A DNA stretch of 64,000 nt from Paracidovorax oryzae ATCC 19882 (GCF_000687165.1 NZ_JMKU01000022.1:1-64000); one strand, 5' to 3'. Positions 33,141-42,631 are shown, counted from the first letter of the stretch. Made by a program: numbers and translations. Notes: generated by a model from the letters alone, not told the origin.

Positions 33141-36100
33141 TCACTCCATGGTCATCAGGCTGGCATTGCCGCCAGCCGCCGCGGTGTTGATGCTGACCGC
33201 GCGCTCCAGGACCAGGCGTTCGAGCGGTACCGCGGCATCGCCGGGCGCATGGCCCGCGACGCCCACGATCGGCCCCGGCCGCGTTGCCATGGCCTGGCAC
33301 ACCTCCCGCAACGATGCCTCGGTGCCATGGTGCAACACGGCATCCACGGCCACCGCGGGCGCACGCCAGTCGGCTACCAGCACGATGCGCTCCTGCACCA
33401 TCGCCGGCAGGCTGGCACGCAGCGTGGCTGCGGCCGACGGCCACACGGCGTGCCCGTCCACGGACAGCACCGCAGCCAGTTGCACCAGCCTGTCCGCATC
33501 GGCATCGGCGAGGCAGAGGACGCGTTCACGGGGTGCCACGCCGTATTGGTTGCGCTCGCCGGTGGGGCCGGGCAGCGTGCGCAGGCGGCCGGTGGGCGTG
33601 TCCTGCGCGAACTGGCGGCAGGCCGACTCCAGTGCGCCCTGGCCGGCGCCGTGCGCCCATTCCTGCAGCGCCTGCAGCGGGGCTGGGACGGTGGGCGCAT
33701 TGCCTTCACCGGAGCCCGGGGCGGCCATCGCTGCGATGGCAGTTCGCGCCGCGCCGGTGGGTGCCTGGGTCACCAGCCGCAGCAGGTACAGCGGGCCGCC
33801 GGCCTTCGGCCCGGTGCCCGACAGACCTTCGCCGCCGAAGGGCTGCACCCCGACCACCGCGCCCACCATGTTCCGGTTCACGTAGAGATTGCCCGCGCGG
33901 GCACGGCGCAGCACGCCTTCCACCGTTTCGTCGATGCGCGTGTGCAGGCCCTGGGTGAGCCCATAGCCGGTGCCCGCGATGCGGTCCAGCAGCGTGTCCA
34001 GCCCGCTGCGCGGATAGCGCACCACGTGCAGGACCGGGCCGAAGACCTCGCGCTCCAGTTCCGACAGGTCCTGCAGCTCGATCAGCGTGGGTGGCACGAA
34101 GGTGCCCTCTGCCCCGGCCTGCAGCGGCACCGGCACCTGGTGCACCGTGCGGCCACGCTCGCGCAGGGCCGCCACGTGGCGCAGGATGCCCTCGCGCGCT
34201 TCGGCGTCGATCACGGGCCCCACGTCCGTGGCGAGCTGGTCGGGCCGGCCGATGCACAGTTCCGCCATGGCGCCGCGCAGCATCTCCAGCACGCGGTCCG
34301 CCACGTCGTCCTGCAGGCACAGCACGCGCAGCGCGGAGCAGCGCTGGCCTGCGCTGTCGAAGGCCGAGGCGACGGCGTCCGCCACCACCTGCTCCGCCAG
34401 GGCGGAAGAATCCACGATCATCGCGTTCTGGCCACCCGTCTCGGCGATCAGCGGCACCGGCCGGCCGGTAGCGTCCAGGCGGCCCGCCACGCTGCGCTGC
34501 AGGATGCGGGCCACGTCGGTGGAGCCGGTGAACAGCACGCCCATCACGCGCCCGTCGCCCACCAGCCGGGCACCCACGGTCTCGCCCTGGCCGGGCAGCA
34601 ATTGCACGGCCGCGCGCGGCACACCGGCAGCGTGCAGGATGCGCACCGCCTCGGCCGCCACCAGCGGCGTCTGCTCGGCGGGCTTGGCGAGCACCACGTT
34701 GCCGGCGGCGAGCGCGGCCGCCACCTGGCCCATGAAGATCGCGAGCGGGAAGTTCCAGGGGCTGATGCACACCACGGGGCCGAGCGGCGTCCATGCGTCC
34801 CCGCCCGTTTCCGCTCCCGGGCCGAACAGCGTCTCCACCTGGGCCGCATAGAAGCGCAGGAAGTCCACCGCCTCGCGCACCTCGGACACGGCGTTCGCGC
34901 AGGTCTTGCCCGCCTCGCGCACCAGCAGCGACAGCAGGGCGGGCGTGCGCTGCTCCAGCGCGTCGGCGGCGCGGCGCAGCGCGGCGGCCCGCTCCGCGGG
35001 GGGCGTTGCGGCCCATGCGGGGGCTGCTGCCTGCGCCCACTGCAGCGCCTGGTCCACGTCGCCGGCGCTCGCCTCCTGCACCGTGCCCACCACGTCCGCA
35101 TGCCAGGCGGGGTTGCGCACCGGCAGGCGAGGGCCTTCCTGCACAGGCCCGGCGAGCAGCGGCACCGCCTCCCAATCCTGCTGCGCGTAGTGCTGCAGGG
35201 CATCGGCCAGGGGCGCGAGGACCGCCTCGCTCGCGAGATCCAGCCCCGCGGAATTGCGGCGCGCCGGTCCATAAAGCGCGGGCGGCAGCGGAATGCGCGG
35301 GTTCATCCGGCCCGGGACGGGTTCAGCGGCCACCGCCGCCACCGGGTCGGCCACGAGGCTGTCCAGCGGCAGCGTGGCGTCGGCCACGCGGTTCACGAAC
35401 GAGGTGTTGGCGCCGTTTTCCAGCAGCCGGCGCACCAGGTAGGCCAGCAGCGTCTCGTGCGTGCCGACCGGCGCATAGACCCGGCAGGGCCGGTTCAACC
35501 CTGCGGCGCCCACGACCTGCTCGTACAGCGGCTCGCCCATGCCGTGCAGGCACTGGAATTCGTACTGGCCCGGCGTGTAACGATCCGGGCCGGCCAGTTC
35601 GTGGATCGCGGCCAGCGTGTGCGCGTTGTGCGTGGCGAACTGCGGATAGACGGCGTCCGGCGCCGCGAGCAGCCGGCGCGCGCAGGCGATATAGGACACG
35701 TCGGTGTGTACCTTGCGCGTATAGACCGGGTAGTCCTCCAGCCCGTCCACCTGGGCCCGCTTGATCTCGCTGTCCCAGTAGGCGCCCTTGACCAGCCGCA
35801 CCATCAGGCGGTGGCCGGTGCGGCGCGCAAGATCGACCACGTGGTCGATCACGAACGGGCAGCGCTTCTGGTAGGCCTGGATGACGAAGCCGATCCCGTT
35901 CCAGCCCGAGAGCGACGGCGCCGCGCACAGCGCTTCGAGCAGGTCCAGCGAAATCTCCAGCCGGTCGGCTTCCTCGGCATCGATGTTCAGCCCGATGTCA
36001 TAGCCGCGCGCCAGTTCCGCGAGTTCCAGCACGCGGGGGAGCAGCTCCTGCATCACCCGGCCGTGCTGTGCCCGGCTGTAGCGCGGATGCAGCGCCGACA

Positions 36101-36947
36101 GCTTGATGGAGATGCCGGGGCCCTCGTAAACGCCGCGGCCCGCCGACGCCTTGCCGATGGCATGGATCGCGTCCACGTACGACTGCAGGTAGCGCCCGGC
36201 ATCGGCCGCGGTGAGCGCGGCTTCGCCCAGCATGTCATAGGAATAGCGGAAGCCCTGGGCCTCGCGCGGGCGGGCATTGGACAGCGCCTGGGCGATGGTC
36301 TCGCCGGTCACGAACTGCTCGCCCATCATGCGCATCGCCACGTCCACGCCCTTGCGCACCAGCGGTTCGCCGCCGCGCGCCGTGATGCGGCGCAGCGCAG
36401 CGCCCAGGCCCTGCTCGCTGTGCGTGGCCACGAGCCTGCCGGTGAGCAGCAGGCCCCAGGTGGCCGCATTCACGAACAGCGACGGGCTCTTGCCGAGGTG
36501 CGATTCCCAGTCGCCGCCGCCGATCTTGTCGCGGATCAGCGCGTCGCGCGTGCCGCTGTCGGGAATGCGCAGCAGCGCCTCGGCGAGGCACATCAGCGCC
36601 ACGCCCTCCTGCGAGGACAGCGCGAACTCCTGCAGCAGGCCCTGCACCCAGCCGGCCCGTCCGCCCGCGCCCTTGCGCTCGCGCAGCCCGCCCGCCAGCC
36701 GCAGTGCCAGGGCATGCACGCGCTGCGCCGCAGCACCTTCGATGCGCGCCTGCTCCAGCAGCGGCGCGATGGCTTCCGGCTCGGGAATGCGGCAGGCCGC
36801 GGTGATCGCGTCGCGCAGCGGCGCGGCCCCGGCAGGGGGCCGCGGTGCGAAGGCCGCGAAAGGCCGGGTATGCAGGGAAGGGGGCGGGGCGTTCATGGCG
36901 GTGCGGTCCGGGGGCGGGACGAAGGTGGAGGGAATGCCTGCGATCAT
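33141..36947 (-). CDS. putA: Bifunctional proline dehydrogenase / P5C dehydrogenase PutA
   Basis: The 1268-residue enzyme oxidises proline to glutamate at the inner membrane. The proline dehydrogenase barrel spans about residues 190-480 (GISIKLSALHPRY, GLNIDAEEADRLEISLDLLE, RLVKGAYWDSEIKRAQ). The P5C dehydrogenase spans about 570-1010 (SPWNFPLAIFMGQVAAALAAGN, Glu in IAETGGQNAMIVD, catalytic Cys in SAGQRCSALRVLC), followed by a C-terminal lid domain. There is no ribbon-helix-helix at the N-terminus, unlike trifunctional E. coli PutA. ATG 36894-36896 (17 codons in) is an alternative start. It is divergent from an Lrp-type gene 44 bp away. Confidence 0.95.
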   Translation of the reverse strand: MIAGIPSTFVPPPDRTAMNAPPPSLHTRPFAAFAPRPPAGAAPLRDAITAACRIPEPEAIAPLLEQARIEGAAAQRVHALALRLAGGLRERKGAGGRAGWVQGLLQEFALSSQEGVALMCLAEALLRIPDSGTRDALIRDKIGGGDWESHLGKSPSLFVNAATWGLLLTGRLVATHSEQGLGAALRRITARGGEPLVRKGVDVAMRMMGEQFVTGETIAQALSNARPREAQGFRYSYDMLGEAALTAADAGRYLQSYVDAIHAIGKASAGRGVYEGPGISIKLSALHPRYSRAQHGRVMQELLPRVLELAELARGYDIGLNIDAEEADRLEISLDLLEALCAAPSLSGWNGIGFVIQAYQKRCPFVIDHVVDLARRTGHRLMVRLVKGAYWDSEIKRAQVDGLEDYPVYTRKVHTDVSYIACARRLLAAPDAVYPQFATHNAHTLAAIHELAGPDRYTPGQYEFQCLHGMGEPLYEQVVGAAGLNRPCRVYAPVGTHETLLAYLVRRLLENGANTSFVNRVADATLPLDSLVADPVAAVAAEPVPGRMNPRIPLPPALYGPARRNSAGLDLASEAVLAPLADALQHYAQQDWEAVPLLAGPVQEGPRLPVRNPAWHADVVGTVQEASAGDVDQALQWAQAAAPAWAATPPAERAAALRRAADALEQRTPALLSLLVREAGKTCANAVSEVREAVDFLRFYAAQVETLFGPGAETGGDAWTPLGPVVCISPWNFPLAIFMGQVAAALAAGNVVLAKPAEQTPLVAAEAVRILHAAGVPRAAVQLLPGQGETVGARLVGDGRVMGVLFTGSTDVARILQRSVAGRLDATGRPVPLIAETGGQNAMIVDSSALAEQVVADAVASAFDSAGQRCSALRVLCLQDDVADRVLEMLRGAMAELCIGRPDQLATDVGPVIDAEAREGILRHVAALRERGRTVHQVPVPLQAGAEGTFVPPTLIELQDLSELEREVFGPVLHVVRYPRSGLDTLLDRIAGTGYGLTQGLHTRIDETVEGVLRRARAGNLYVNRNMVGAVVGVQPFGGEGLSGTGPKAGGPLYLLRLVTQAPTGAARTAIAAMAAPGSGEGNAPTVPAPLQALQEWAHGAGQGALESACRQFAQDTPTGRLRTLPGPTGERNQYGVAPRERVLCLADADADRLVQLAAVLSVDGHAVWPSAAATLRASLPAMVQERIVLVADWRAPAVAVDAVLHHGTEASLREVCQAMATRPGPIVGVAGHAPGDAAVPLERLVLERAVSINTAAAGGNASLMTME

Positions 36948-36991
36948 CTCGCCGAGGCGATTGAATTAATGCGCAAAAATGCCGGACATGA

Positions 36992-37504
36992 ATGAATCTT
37001 TCACTATGGATTGGATGTGACGTGGATGAGATAGACAGGGTGGACCGCAGGATCCTGGCAATCCTGCAGGACGACGGCCGCATCTCCAACATCAAGCTCG
37101 CCGAGCGCGTCGCGCTGTCGCCCACGGCCGTGCTCGCGCGGGTGCAGCGGCTCACTCGCGAGGGCTACATCCTGGGCTACGAGGCCCGGCTCAATCCGCA
37201 GAAGCTCGGCGCCGGCATGCTCGTGTTCGTCGAGGTGCTGCTGGACCGCACCACGCCCAATGTGTTCGACCAGTTCAAGGCCGCCGTTCAGGTCCATCCG
37301 GCCATCATGGAGTGCCACATGGTGGCGGGCGGGTTCGACTATCTGCTCAAGACCCGGCAGGCCGACATGAATGCCTACCGGCAGTTCGCCGGGGAGGTGC
37401 TCTGGCAGCTGCCGGGTGTGCGCGAGACGCGCACCTATGCGGTGATGGAAGAGGTCAAGCATTCGTTCCATCTCGCGCTGGATGAGCGCCCCGTGCGCGC
37501 CTGA
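36992..37504 (+). CDS. Lrp/AsnC-family regulator, probable putA activator
   Basis: This 170-residue regulator has an Lrp helix-turn-helix (DRVDRRILAILQDDGRISNIKLAERVALSPTAVLARVQRLTREGYI) and an AsnC ligand-binding domain with MECHMVAGGFDYLLKTRQADM. The Lrp core begins at DEIDRVDRR, so the GTG at 37022 is a real alternative start that would remove ten atypical residues. Divergent pairing with putA mirrors PutR/BkdR-like regulators that activate proline use; proline as effector is inference. Confidence 0.88.
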   Translation: MNLSLWIGCDVDEIDRVDRRILAILQDDGRISNIKLAERVALSPTAVLARVQRLTREGYILGYEARLNPQKLGAGMLVFVEVLLDRTTPNVFDQFKAAVQVHPAIMECHMVAGGFDYLLKTRQADMNAYRQFAGEVLWQLPGVRETRTYAVMEEVKHSFHLALDERPVRA

Positions 37505-37604
37505 CCGCGCTGCAGGGGAGGGCAGGCGCCGCAAAGTCCGCAATAATCGGCCTCGCGCCGTCCGGTTCCGGCCGTCCCGCCACCCCTACCCAGGAGCTTC
37601 GCCG

Positions 37605-37934
37605 ATGTCCGCCTGCCGTTCCGTCCTGTTCGCCGCCGCCGCGCTGTCCGCCGGACTGTGGAGCGCCTCGGCCTCCGCCGCGTGCTACGTGGTCTATTCC
37701 TCCAGCCAGCAGGTGATCTACCGGTCGCAGACGCCGCCGGTCGACCTGGCGCAGCAGATCCACCAGACGCTGCCGCGCATCGCGCCGGGTTCCACCCTGG
37801 TCTTCTCGCTGGACAGCGGCGATTGCCAGATCGAGTTCAACCGCCTTCCGGCCAGTGCCTCGGTGCCCGGCTCCCGCGTGGGCCTGCCGCCTTCCGATCC
37901 CGTGCCGCGGCTGGTACGCCCCGCACGCAGCTGA
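37605..37934 (+). CDS. Small exported protein, function unknown
   Basis: The 109-residue protein has a signal peptide (CRSVLFAAAALSAGLWSA, cleavage near SASA-ACY). The mature part YVVYSSSQQVIYRSQTPPVDLAQQI with GSTLVFSLDSGDCQIEF carries two cysteines that could form a disulfide. The pattern resembles small periplasmic proteins common in Comamonadaceae, but I do not recognise a named family. AGGAG lies 8 bp before the ATG. It is followed by another exported protein. Confidence 0.72.
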   Translation: MSACRSVLFAAAALSAGLWSASASAACYVVYSSSQQVIYRSQTPPVDLAQQIHQTLPRIAPGSTLVFSLDSGDCQIEFNRLPASASVPGSRVGLPPSDPVPRLVRPARS

Positions 37935-37990
37935 CTGCCGGGCAACCACGTCCCCATCCTTTCCGATCGCGGTCCACGAAGGAGCGCCCG

Positions 37991-38677
37991 ATGATTCCCA
38001 GGCCCCCATCTTTCGCCTGCCTGCTGTGCGCAGTGGTCTTTCTGGGCCTCGCGCAGGCGGCTCCCGCGCCGGATGGCGTGCAGGAAGGCGCCGCGTGCAG
38101 TGGGGCCCTCCGCCAGGCTTTCTCGGCGCAGGACCCGGCCGCAGCGCTTCCTGAGGCATGCCGGCGCCTCGGGCCGGTGGCGCTGGGCATGCGTCAGCAG
38201 GATGTGGTGGACGCGCTCGGCAAGCCGGACGCCACCCGGCACGGTGCGGCCCGGCCGGACACGGTCCTCGTGTACCTGTACCCGCGCGGACTGAACGAGC
38301 GGCTGGCTCGCCATCCACTGCCCGCCGGCTCGCTGGCCCATGGAGAGCTGGCCATCCGTGTCCGCGACGACCATGTGGTCAACGTCATCGCCTTCGGGCC
38401 CCACGGCGAGCTGCCCGGCTTCGGTCTCCCGGGGCTGGCATTGGGGGCGGACGCGGGCGCGGTACTCCAGGCGATCGGTGGGCATCCCCGGTGGAACGCC
38501 AGCCGCGACTATGTCCAGTTCGCCAGGATGCCACTGGGCCTGGAGGTGGATCCGGACACGTCCGTTGTCGTCGGGCTCGACATCGCGGCCACGAAGCAGG
38601 ACCTGGACCAATTTTCGCTGCCGCCATTGCGCCTGGACAAGGACGGACGCAGCGGCCTCGTCAGCGGCATCCACTGA
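37991..38677 (+). CDS. Exported hypothetical protein
   Basis: The 228-residue protein has a leader (PPSFACLLCAVVFLGLAQA, cleavage near residue 23). The mature protein holds a segment LGPVALGMRQQDVVDALGKPD that resembles SmpA/BamE-like repeats, where G-x-S/R-xxxV-xxxLGxP is the hallmark, and a second similar unit around LALGADAGAVLQAIGGHPRW. This suggests a periplasmic two-repeat BamE-like fold; that is an inference from motif shape only. It follows the small exported gene by 56 bp with GGAG before the ATG. Confidence 0.68.
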   Translation: MIPRPPSFACLLCAVVFLGLAQAAPAPDGVQEGAACSGALRQAFSAQDPAAALPEACRRLGPVALGMRQQDVVDALGKPDATRHGAARPDTVLVYLYPRGLNERLARHPLPAGSLAHGELAIRVRDDHVVNVIAFGPHGELPGFGLPGLALGADAGAVLQAIGGHPRWNASRDYVQFARMPLGLEVDPDTSVVVGLDIAATKQDLDQFSLPPLRLDKDGRSGLVSGIH

Positions 38678-38726
38678 GCGCCGCGCGCCGCCGTCCGTCC
38701 GATGGCCGGCCTGAGACAATCGGGGG

Positions 38727-40202
38727 ATGAGCGACCCCACAGAACATCCCGAGATCCTCCAGGACCCATCTTCTTCCGCACCCGCGCAAGGGCGCACCGA
38801 CCTCCCGCCGGGCTGGCTGGAGGTCACCTCCATGGACATGGACGCCCAGGGCGTGGCCCGCAGGCCCGACGGCAAGGTCGTCTTCATCGACGGCGCGTTG
38901 CCCTTCGAATGGGTGAGCGCCAACACCCACCGCAAGAAGAACAACTGGGAACAGGCCAGCCTCACGGCCATCCACCGCGAATCGCCGCAGCGCGTGCGTC
39001 CCGGCTGCCCGCATTTCGGCCTGCATGCCGGCGCCTGCGGCGGCTGCAAGATGCAGCACCTGCACGTCGGCGCCCAGGTGGCCGTCAAGCAGCGCGTGCT
39101 GGAGGACAACCTCTGGCACCTGGGCAAGGTGAAGGCCGAGACCGTGCTGCGGCCGATCGAAGGGCCCGCCTGGGGCTACCGCTACCGGGCGCGCCTGGCC
39201 GTGCGGCATGTCGAGAAAAAGGGCAAGGTGCTGGTGGGCTTCCACGAGCGCAAGAGCCGCTACATCGCCGACATGGAAGTCTGCCCCGTGCTGCCGCCCC
39301 ACGTGAGCGCCATGCTGCTGCCCCTGCGCGCGCTCATCGCCTCGATGGATGCGCGGGACACCTGCCCGCAGATCGAGCTGGCCTGCGGCGACGACGTCAC
39401 CGCCCTGGTGCTGCGCCACCTGGAGCCGCTGTCCGAGGCCGACATGGACCGGCTGCGCGCCTTCGCCGCCGCGCATGGCGTGCAGTGGTGGCTGCAGCCC
39501 AAGGGCCCGGACACCGTGCACCTGCTGGAAGAAGGCGGTCCGCAGCTGAATTACGCGCTGCCGGACTTCGGCATCACCATGCCTTTCAAGCCCACCGACT
39601 TCACGCAGGTCAACCCGCACATCAACCGCGTGCTGGTCACGCGTGCGCTGCGCCTGCTGGATGCGGGCCGCGATGATCGGGTGATCGACTGGTTCTGCGG
39701 CCTGGGCAACTTCACGCTGCCCATCGCCACGCAGGCCCGCGAGGTCGTCGGCATCGAGGGCAGCGAGGCGCTCGTCGCCCGCTCGCGAGAGAACTACCGC
39801 AAGAACCAGGACGACCGGCCGCAGGGGCAGGTACTGGCCCCCACCACGTTCGTGGCGCGCAACCTGTTCGAGATGACGCCCGACATGCTCGTCGCCGACG
39901 GCGTGGCCGACAAGTGGCTGGTGGATCCTCCGCGCGAGGGGGCCTTCGCGCTCGCCAAGGCCCTGGCCGACATCCACCAGGCACGCATCGGTGCGGAAGA
40001 TGCGCCAGCGCTGCCCGCCTCGGCCGAAGGCTGGACGCCGCCGCAGCGCATCGTCTACGTGAGCTGCAATCCGGCCACGCTGGCTCGGGATGCAGGCCTG
40101 CTGGTACACCAGGCGGGCTACCGCTGCGTGGCGGCCGGTGTGGTGAACATGTTCCCCCACACGGCGCACGTCGAGAGCATGGCGGTGTTCGAGCGCGCCT
40201 GA
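38727..40202 (+). CDS. rlmD: 23S rRNA (uracil-C5)-methyltransferase RlmD
   Basis: The 491-residue RumA/TrmA-class enzyme has an N-terminal TRAM-like segment, then a four-cysteine Fe-S region ([19 protein letters not shown] plus later Cys in MEVCPV), a SAM Rossmann domain ([16 protein letters not shown], motif I) and the catalytic region [13 protein letters not shown] with the nucleophilic Cys. It methylates a uracil (U1939 in E. coli). The N-terminal ~80 residues include a Comamonadaceae-style low-complexity start. Confidence 0.9.
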   Translation: MSDPTEHPEILQDPSSSAPAQGRTDLPPGWLEVTSMDMDAQGVARRPDGKVVFIDGALPFEWVSANTHRKKNNWEQASLTAIHRESPQRVRPGCPHFGLHAGACGGCKMQHLHVGAQVAVKQRVLEDNLWHLGKVKAETVLRPIEGPAWGYRYRARLAVRHVEKKGKVLVGFHERKSRYIADMEVCPVLPPHVSAMLLPLRALIASMDARDTCPQIELACGDDVTALVLRHLEPLSEADMDRLRAFAAAHGVQWWLQPKGPDTVHLLEEGGPQLNYALPDFGITMPFKPTDFTQVNPHINRVLVTRALRLLDAGRDDRVIDWFCGLGNFTLPIATQAREVVGIEGSEALVARSRENYRKNQDDRPQGQVLAPTTFVARNLFEMTPDMLVADGVADKWLVDPPREGAFALAKALADIHQARIGAEDAPALPASAEGWTPPQRIVYVSCNPATLARDAGLLVHQAGYRCVAAGVVNMFPHTAHVESMAVFERA

Positions 40203-40310
40203 GATCGGGAATGGTTCCGTGAGCCTGGCCGCCGTTGCTTGAGCGGCCCACGGGCCGCGCTGGCGGGCTCGGGTGGCGCAGACCGGCAGGCCTGCCAGGT
40301 AAAGCCGGCT

Positions 40311-40721
40311 TCAGCTCCGGCTGCGGCCCGACCCGCCTTCGCGGGTTTCGTCGGTGCGGCCTTCCTCCGTGCGGCGGGCCGGGGTGGCCGGAGGCTTCTC
40401 CAGGTTGCCCAGTACCGAGGGTGCGCCCTCCAGCTTGTTCTCGCGCATGTACTGGTCCATTTCCTTCCAGCCGGCGAACACCTGGGCCTTCGAGGCCTTG
40501 GGGTTGAGGGTGAAGCAGTCCTCCAGGCCCCGCAGGGCGTGGCGGCAGGCACCGCCGATGGCCTTGGCCTCGGCTTCCTTCTGCACCGCGCGCGGATCGG
40601 GGCCCAGCCCTGGAATGTCGCAGCCCGACAGCAGCAGCGGGGCCGCCGCGCATGCCACGAGCCAGGAAAGCCGGCGGCCGGGCGGCCGGGCGAAGGGGAG
40701 GGCTGTGAGGCGGTGTGGCAT
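40311..40721 (-). CDS. Predicted lipoprotein
   Basis: The 136-residue protein has a lipobox: LVACAAAPLLLSGC with the modified Cys34. Asp follows the Cys, which by the +2 rule of E. coli argues for retention in the inner membrane. The mature part is charged and helical (AVQKEAEAKAIGGACRHALRGLEDCF, MDQYMRENKLEGAPSVLGNLEKPP) and has two more cysteines. No family recognised. It lies between rlmD (convergent) and the BI-1 gene terminator. Confidence 0.75.
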   Translation of the reverse strand: MPHRLTALPFARPPGRRLSWLVACAAAPLLLSGCDIPGLGPDPRAVQKEAEAKAIGGACRHALRGLEDCFTLNPKASKAQVFAGWKEMDQYMRENKLEGAPSVLGNLEKPPATPARRTEEGRTDETREGGSGRSRS

Positions 40722-40791
40722 CTTCCAGTCATTATCGGCCGCGGCGCCGGATCATTGAGGCCCGTGTGCGCCCGCCCTGAGGAAAAGCAAA

Positions 40792-40814
40792 AAGGCCTCC
40801 ACGCGGGAGGCCTT
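40792..40814 (-). terminator. Intrinsic terminator downstream of the BI-1 gene
   Basis: Stem GGCCTCC/GGAGGCC (40794-40800 with 40806-40812) with a 5-nt loop, flanked by A and T tracts; on the minus strand a run of T follows, about 50 bp past the stop codon. Confidence 0.88.
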
Positions 40815-40860
40815 CTTTTCCTGCCGGGAGGGCCGGGGCCCCCCCGGGCATGCCGGGGCG

Positions 40861-41553
40861 TCAGTCGCGCTCGCCGCCCATGATGCCCAGCAGGGCCAGC
40901 AGGCTCTGGAACACGTTGAAGAGGTCCAGGTACAGCGCCAGCGTGGCGCTGATGTAGTTGGTCTCGCCGCCGTCGATGATCTGCTTCAGGTCATACAGCA
41001 TGTAGGCGCTGAAGATGCCGATGGCCGCCACCGAGATGGCCATCATGCCGGCCGAGGATCCCACGAACACGTTGATGACCGAGCCCACCAGCAGGACCAT
41101 GGCACCCACGAAGAGCCACTTGCCCATGCCGGAGAGATCGCGCTTGATCACCGTGGCCAGGCTGGCCATGACCAGGAACACGCCCGCCGTGCCGGCGAAG
41201 GCCGTCATCACGAGGTCGGTACCGTTCTTGAAGCCCAGCACCATGCCGATCAGGCGCGAGAGCATGAGGCCCATGAAGAACGTGAAGCCCAGCAGCACCG
41301 GCACGCCGGCTGCCGAGTTCTTGGTCTTCTCGATGGCGAACATGAAGCCGAAGGCGCCGCCCAGGAAGACGATCAGGCCCACGCCGCCCCGCAGGGACTG
41401 TGTGATGCCGGTGGCCACGCCCAGCCAGGCGCCCAGCACGGTGGGGACCATGCTCAGTGCGAGCAGCCAGTAGGTATTGCGCAGCACGCGCTGGCGCTGC
41501 TCCTGCGAGACGCCGTAGCCCGCAGAACCCAGAACGGTGACTTGATCATTCAT
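40861..41553 (-). CDS. Bax inhibitor-1 / YccA family membrane protein
   Basis: The 230-residue protein has seven predicted membrane helices, for example YWLLALSMVPTVLGAWLGVA, VFLVMASLATVI and ISVAAIGIFSAYMLYDLKQII with its LYDLKQII and C-terminal acidic-rich ending LYLDLFNVFQSLLALLG typical of the family. Bacterial members (YccA, YetJ) bind or modulate FtsH or act as Ca2+ channels. It is monocistronic. Confidence 0.92.
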   Translation of the reverse strand: MNDQVTVLGSAGYGVSQEQRQRVLRNTYWLLALSMVPTVLGAWLGVATGITQSLRGGVGLIVFLGGAFGFMFAIEKTKNSAAGVPVLLGFTFFMGLMLSRLIGMVLGFKNGTDLVMTAFAGTAGVFLVMASLATVIKRDLSGMGKWLFVGAMVLLVGSVINVFVGSSAGMMAISVAAIGIFSAYMLYDLKQIIDGGETNYISATLALYLDLFNVFQSLLALLGIMGGERD

Positions 41554-41791
41554 CTTCTCTTGCTCCCTTTGCCTGTTGAGGCCTGCGAAGTGCAGACCGG
41601 CAAATTCTAGGTGGTGGCTTTCTGCAGGCTTTCAAATAACCTTTGCCACTCCCGACCTTTTGGGATGCAGTGTTTTGCCGTGGACAGCCCGTTGGCGGGC
41701 GATGCGGGCGATATCCTCCGCAGGTTCCGTACCGGCAGGACGCGGCTGCGGCCTGCCGTTCCTCCACCCGTTTTCCATTCCACCGGATCCC

Positions 41792-42199
41792 ATGAAGACC
41801 AAACACGAGCTCGAATTCGCCGACGTCAAGACAATCGCCGCTGCCGCGGAAGCGGAAGCCCTGCGCAACGGATGGGCGGTGACCATCGCCATCGTGGACG
41901 ACGGTGGCCATCTGCTCTCGCTGCAGCGCCTGGACGGTGCCGCGCCCCTGTCTTCCCACATCGCCCCCGGCAAGGCCCGCACGGCGGCCCTGGGCCGCCG
42001 CGAGAGCAAGGTGTACGAGGACATCATCAACGGCGGCCGCACCGCCTTCCTGACGGCCCCGTTCATCGACGGCATGCTCGAGGGCGGCGTGCCTATCATG
42101 AAGGACGGCCAGTGCCTGGGCGCCGTCGGCGTGAGCGGCGTCAAATCGAGCGAGGACGCGCAGATCGCCCGCGCCGGCATCGCGGCCATCGGCCTCTGA
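41792..42199 (+). CDS. HbpS/GlcG-type heme-degrading or heme-binding domain protein
   Basis: The 135-residue protein is a single HbpS/GlcG domain (PF03928): VKTIAAAAEAEALRNGWAVTIAIVDDGGHLLSLQRLDGA, then AALGRRESKVYED and GAVGVSGVKSSEDAQIARAGIAAI. The family binds haem (HbpS) or is associated with glycolate genes (GlcG). No glycolate operon is nearby, and it sits next to hemP and the TonB system, so a heme-related role is plausible but not shown. ATG 41792 starts the conserved domain. Confidence 0.85.
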   Translation: MKTKHELEFADVKTIAAAAEAEALRNGWAVTIAIVDDGGHLLSLQRLDGAAPLSSHIAPGKARTAALGRRESKVYEDIINGGRTAFLTAPFIDGMLEGGVPIMKDGQCLGAVGVSGVKSSEDAQIARAGIAAIGL

Positions 42200-42240
42200 C
42201 CTCGCCCCCGCCGGCGCCCCCGGGGTGCAGGACGCAAGCA

Positions 42241-42269
42241 AAAAAACCGGCCTCGAGAGGCCGGTTTTT
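42241..42269 (+). terminator. Intrinsic terminator after the HbpS/GlcG-like gene
   Basis: CCGGCCT (42247-42253) and AGGCCGG (42258-42264) form a stem with a CGAG loop, followed by TTTTT and preceded by AAAAAA, so it can act in both directions. Confidence 0.92.
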
Positions 42270-42289
42270 CTTTGGGAGATGCAGTGGGG

Positions 42290-42382
42290 AAAAAAAGCCT
42301 GGCTACGCGGGCGAACCGTTGGCTGGCGAATACGACCCGGCGGACCGGCAGGCGGCCCGGGAGTCGCCCCACGATGAAACCT
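42290..42382. repeat. Dispersed non-coding repeat, copy 2
   Basis: About 93 bp sharing the ends AAAAAAGCCTGGCTACGCGG and GTCGCCCCACGATGAAACCT with copy 1 (32163-32254). The final bases reach the hemP stop codon, so the repeat abuts or overlaps the gene's 3' end. Confidence 0.8.
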
Positions 42383-42599
42383 ATTTGGTGAGGATCAGCT
42401 TGCCGAGCTTGGTGGCCTGCAGGCGGTAGATGGAGCCGTTGTGGAAGATCGCCACGGTCTTCTGCCCCTTGAGCAGTTCGCTGCTGTCCACCGCGGGGGC
42501 CGAAGGCGCCGCGCGCCCATGGGCCTCGGCCTGCCGGTCGGAGCCCGGGGCGCCGAAGAAGGCTGCGGAAGGGGACAGGGCGGTCAAGCTGGCGTGCAT
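42381..42599 (-). CDS. hemP: Hemin uptake protein HemP
   Basis: The 72-residue protein is a HemP homologue. The conserved part is at the C-terminus, SSELLKGQKTVAIFHNGSIYRLQATKLGKLILTK, with the LLxGxxxxxIxHxGxxYxLRxTxxGKLILTK pattern of the family. HemP is needed for haem uptake in Yersinia and Burkholderia and helps transcription of heme receptors there; its biochemistry is unsettled. The N-terminal 35 residues are variable. A Fur box lies upstream, so expression should rise under iron limitation. Confidence 0.88.
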   Translation of the reverse strand: MHASLTALSPSAAFFGAPGSDRQAEAHGRAAPSAPAVDSSELLKGQKTVAIFHNGSIYRLQATKLGKLILTK

Positions 42600-42631
42600 G
42601 GGGTGGATCCTCGGTGCGTTGGCAATGGATT

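Noticed and set aside
32997-36995. 1332-codon open frame on the plus strand opposite putA
   Set aside because: It is the antisense of a well-supported PutA and is rich in His, Arg, Gly and Gln with no recognisable domain.
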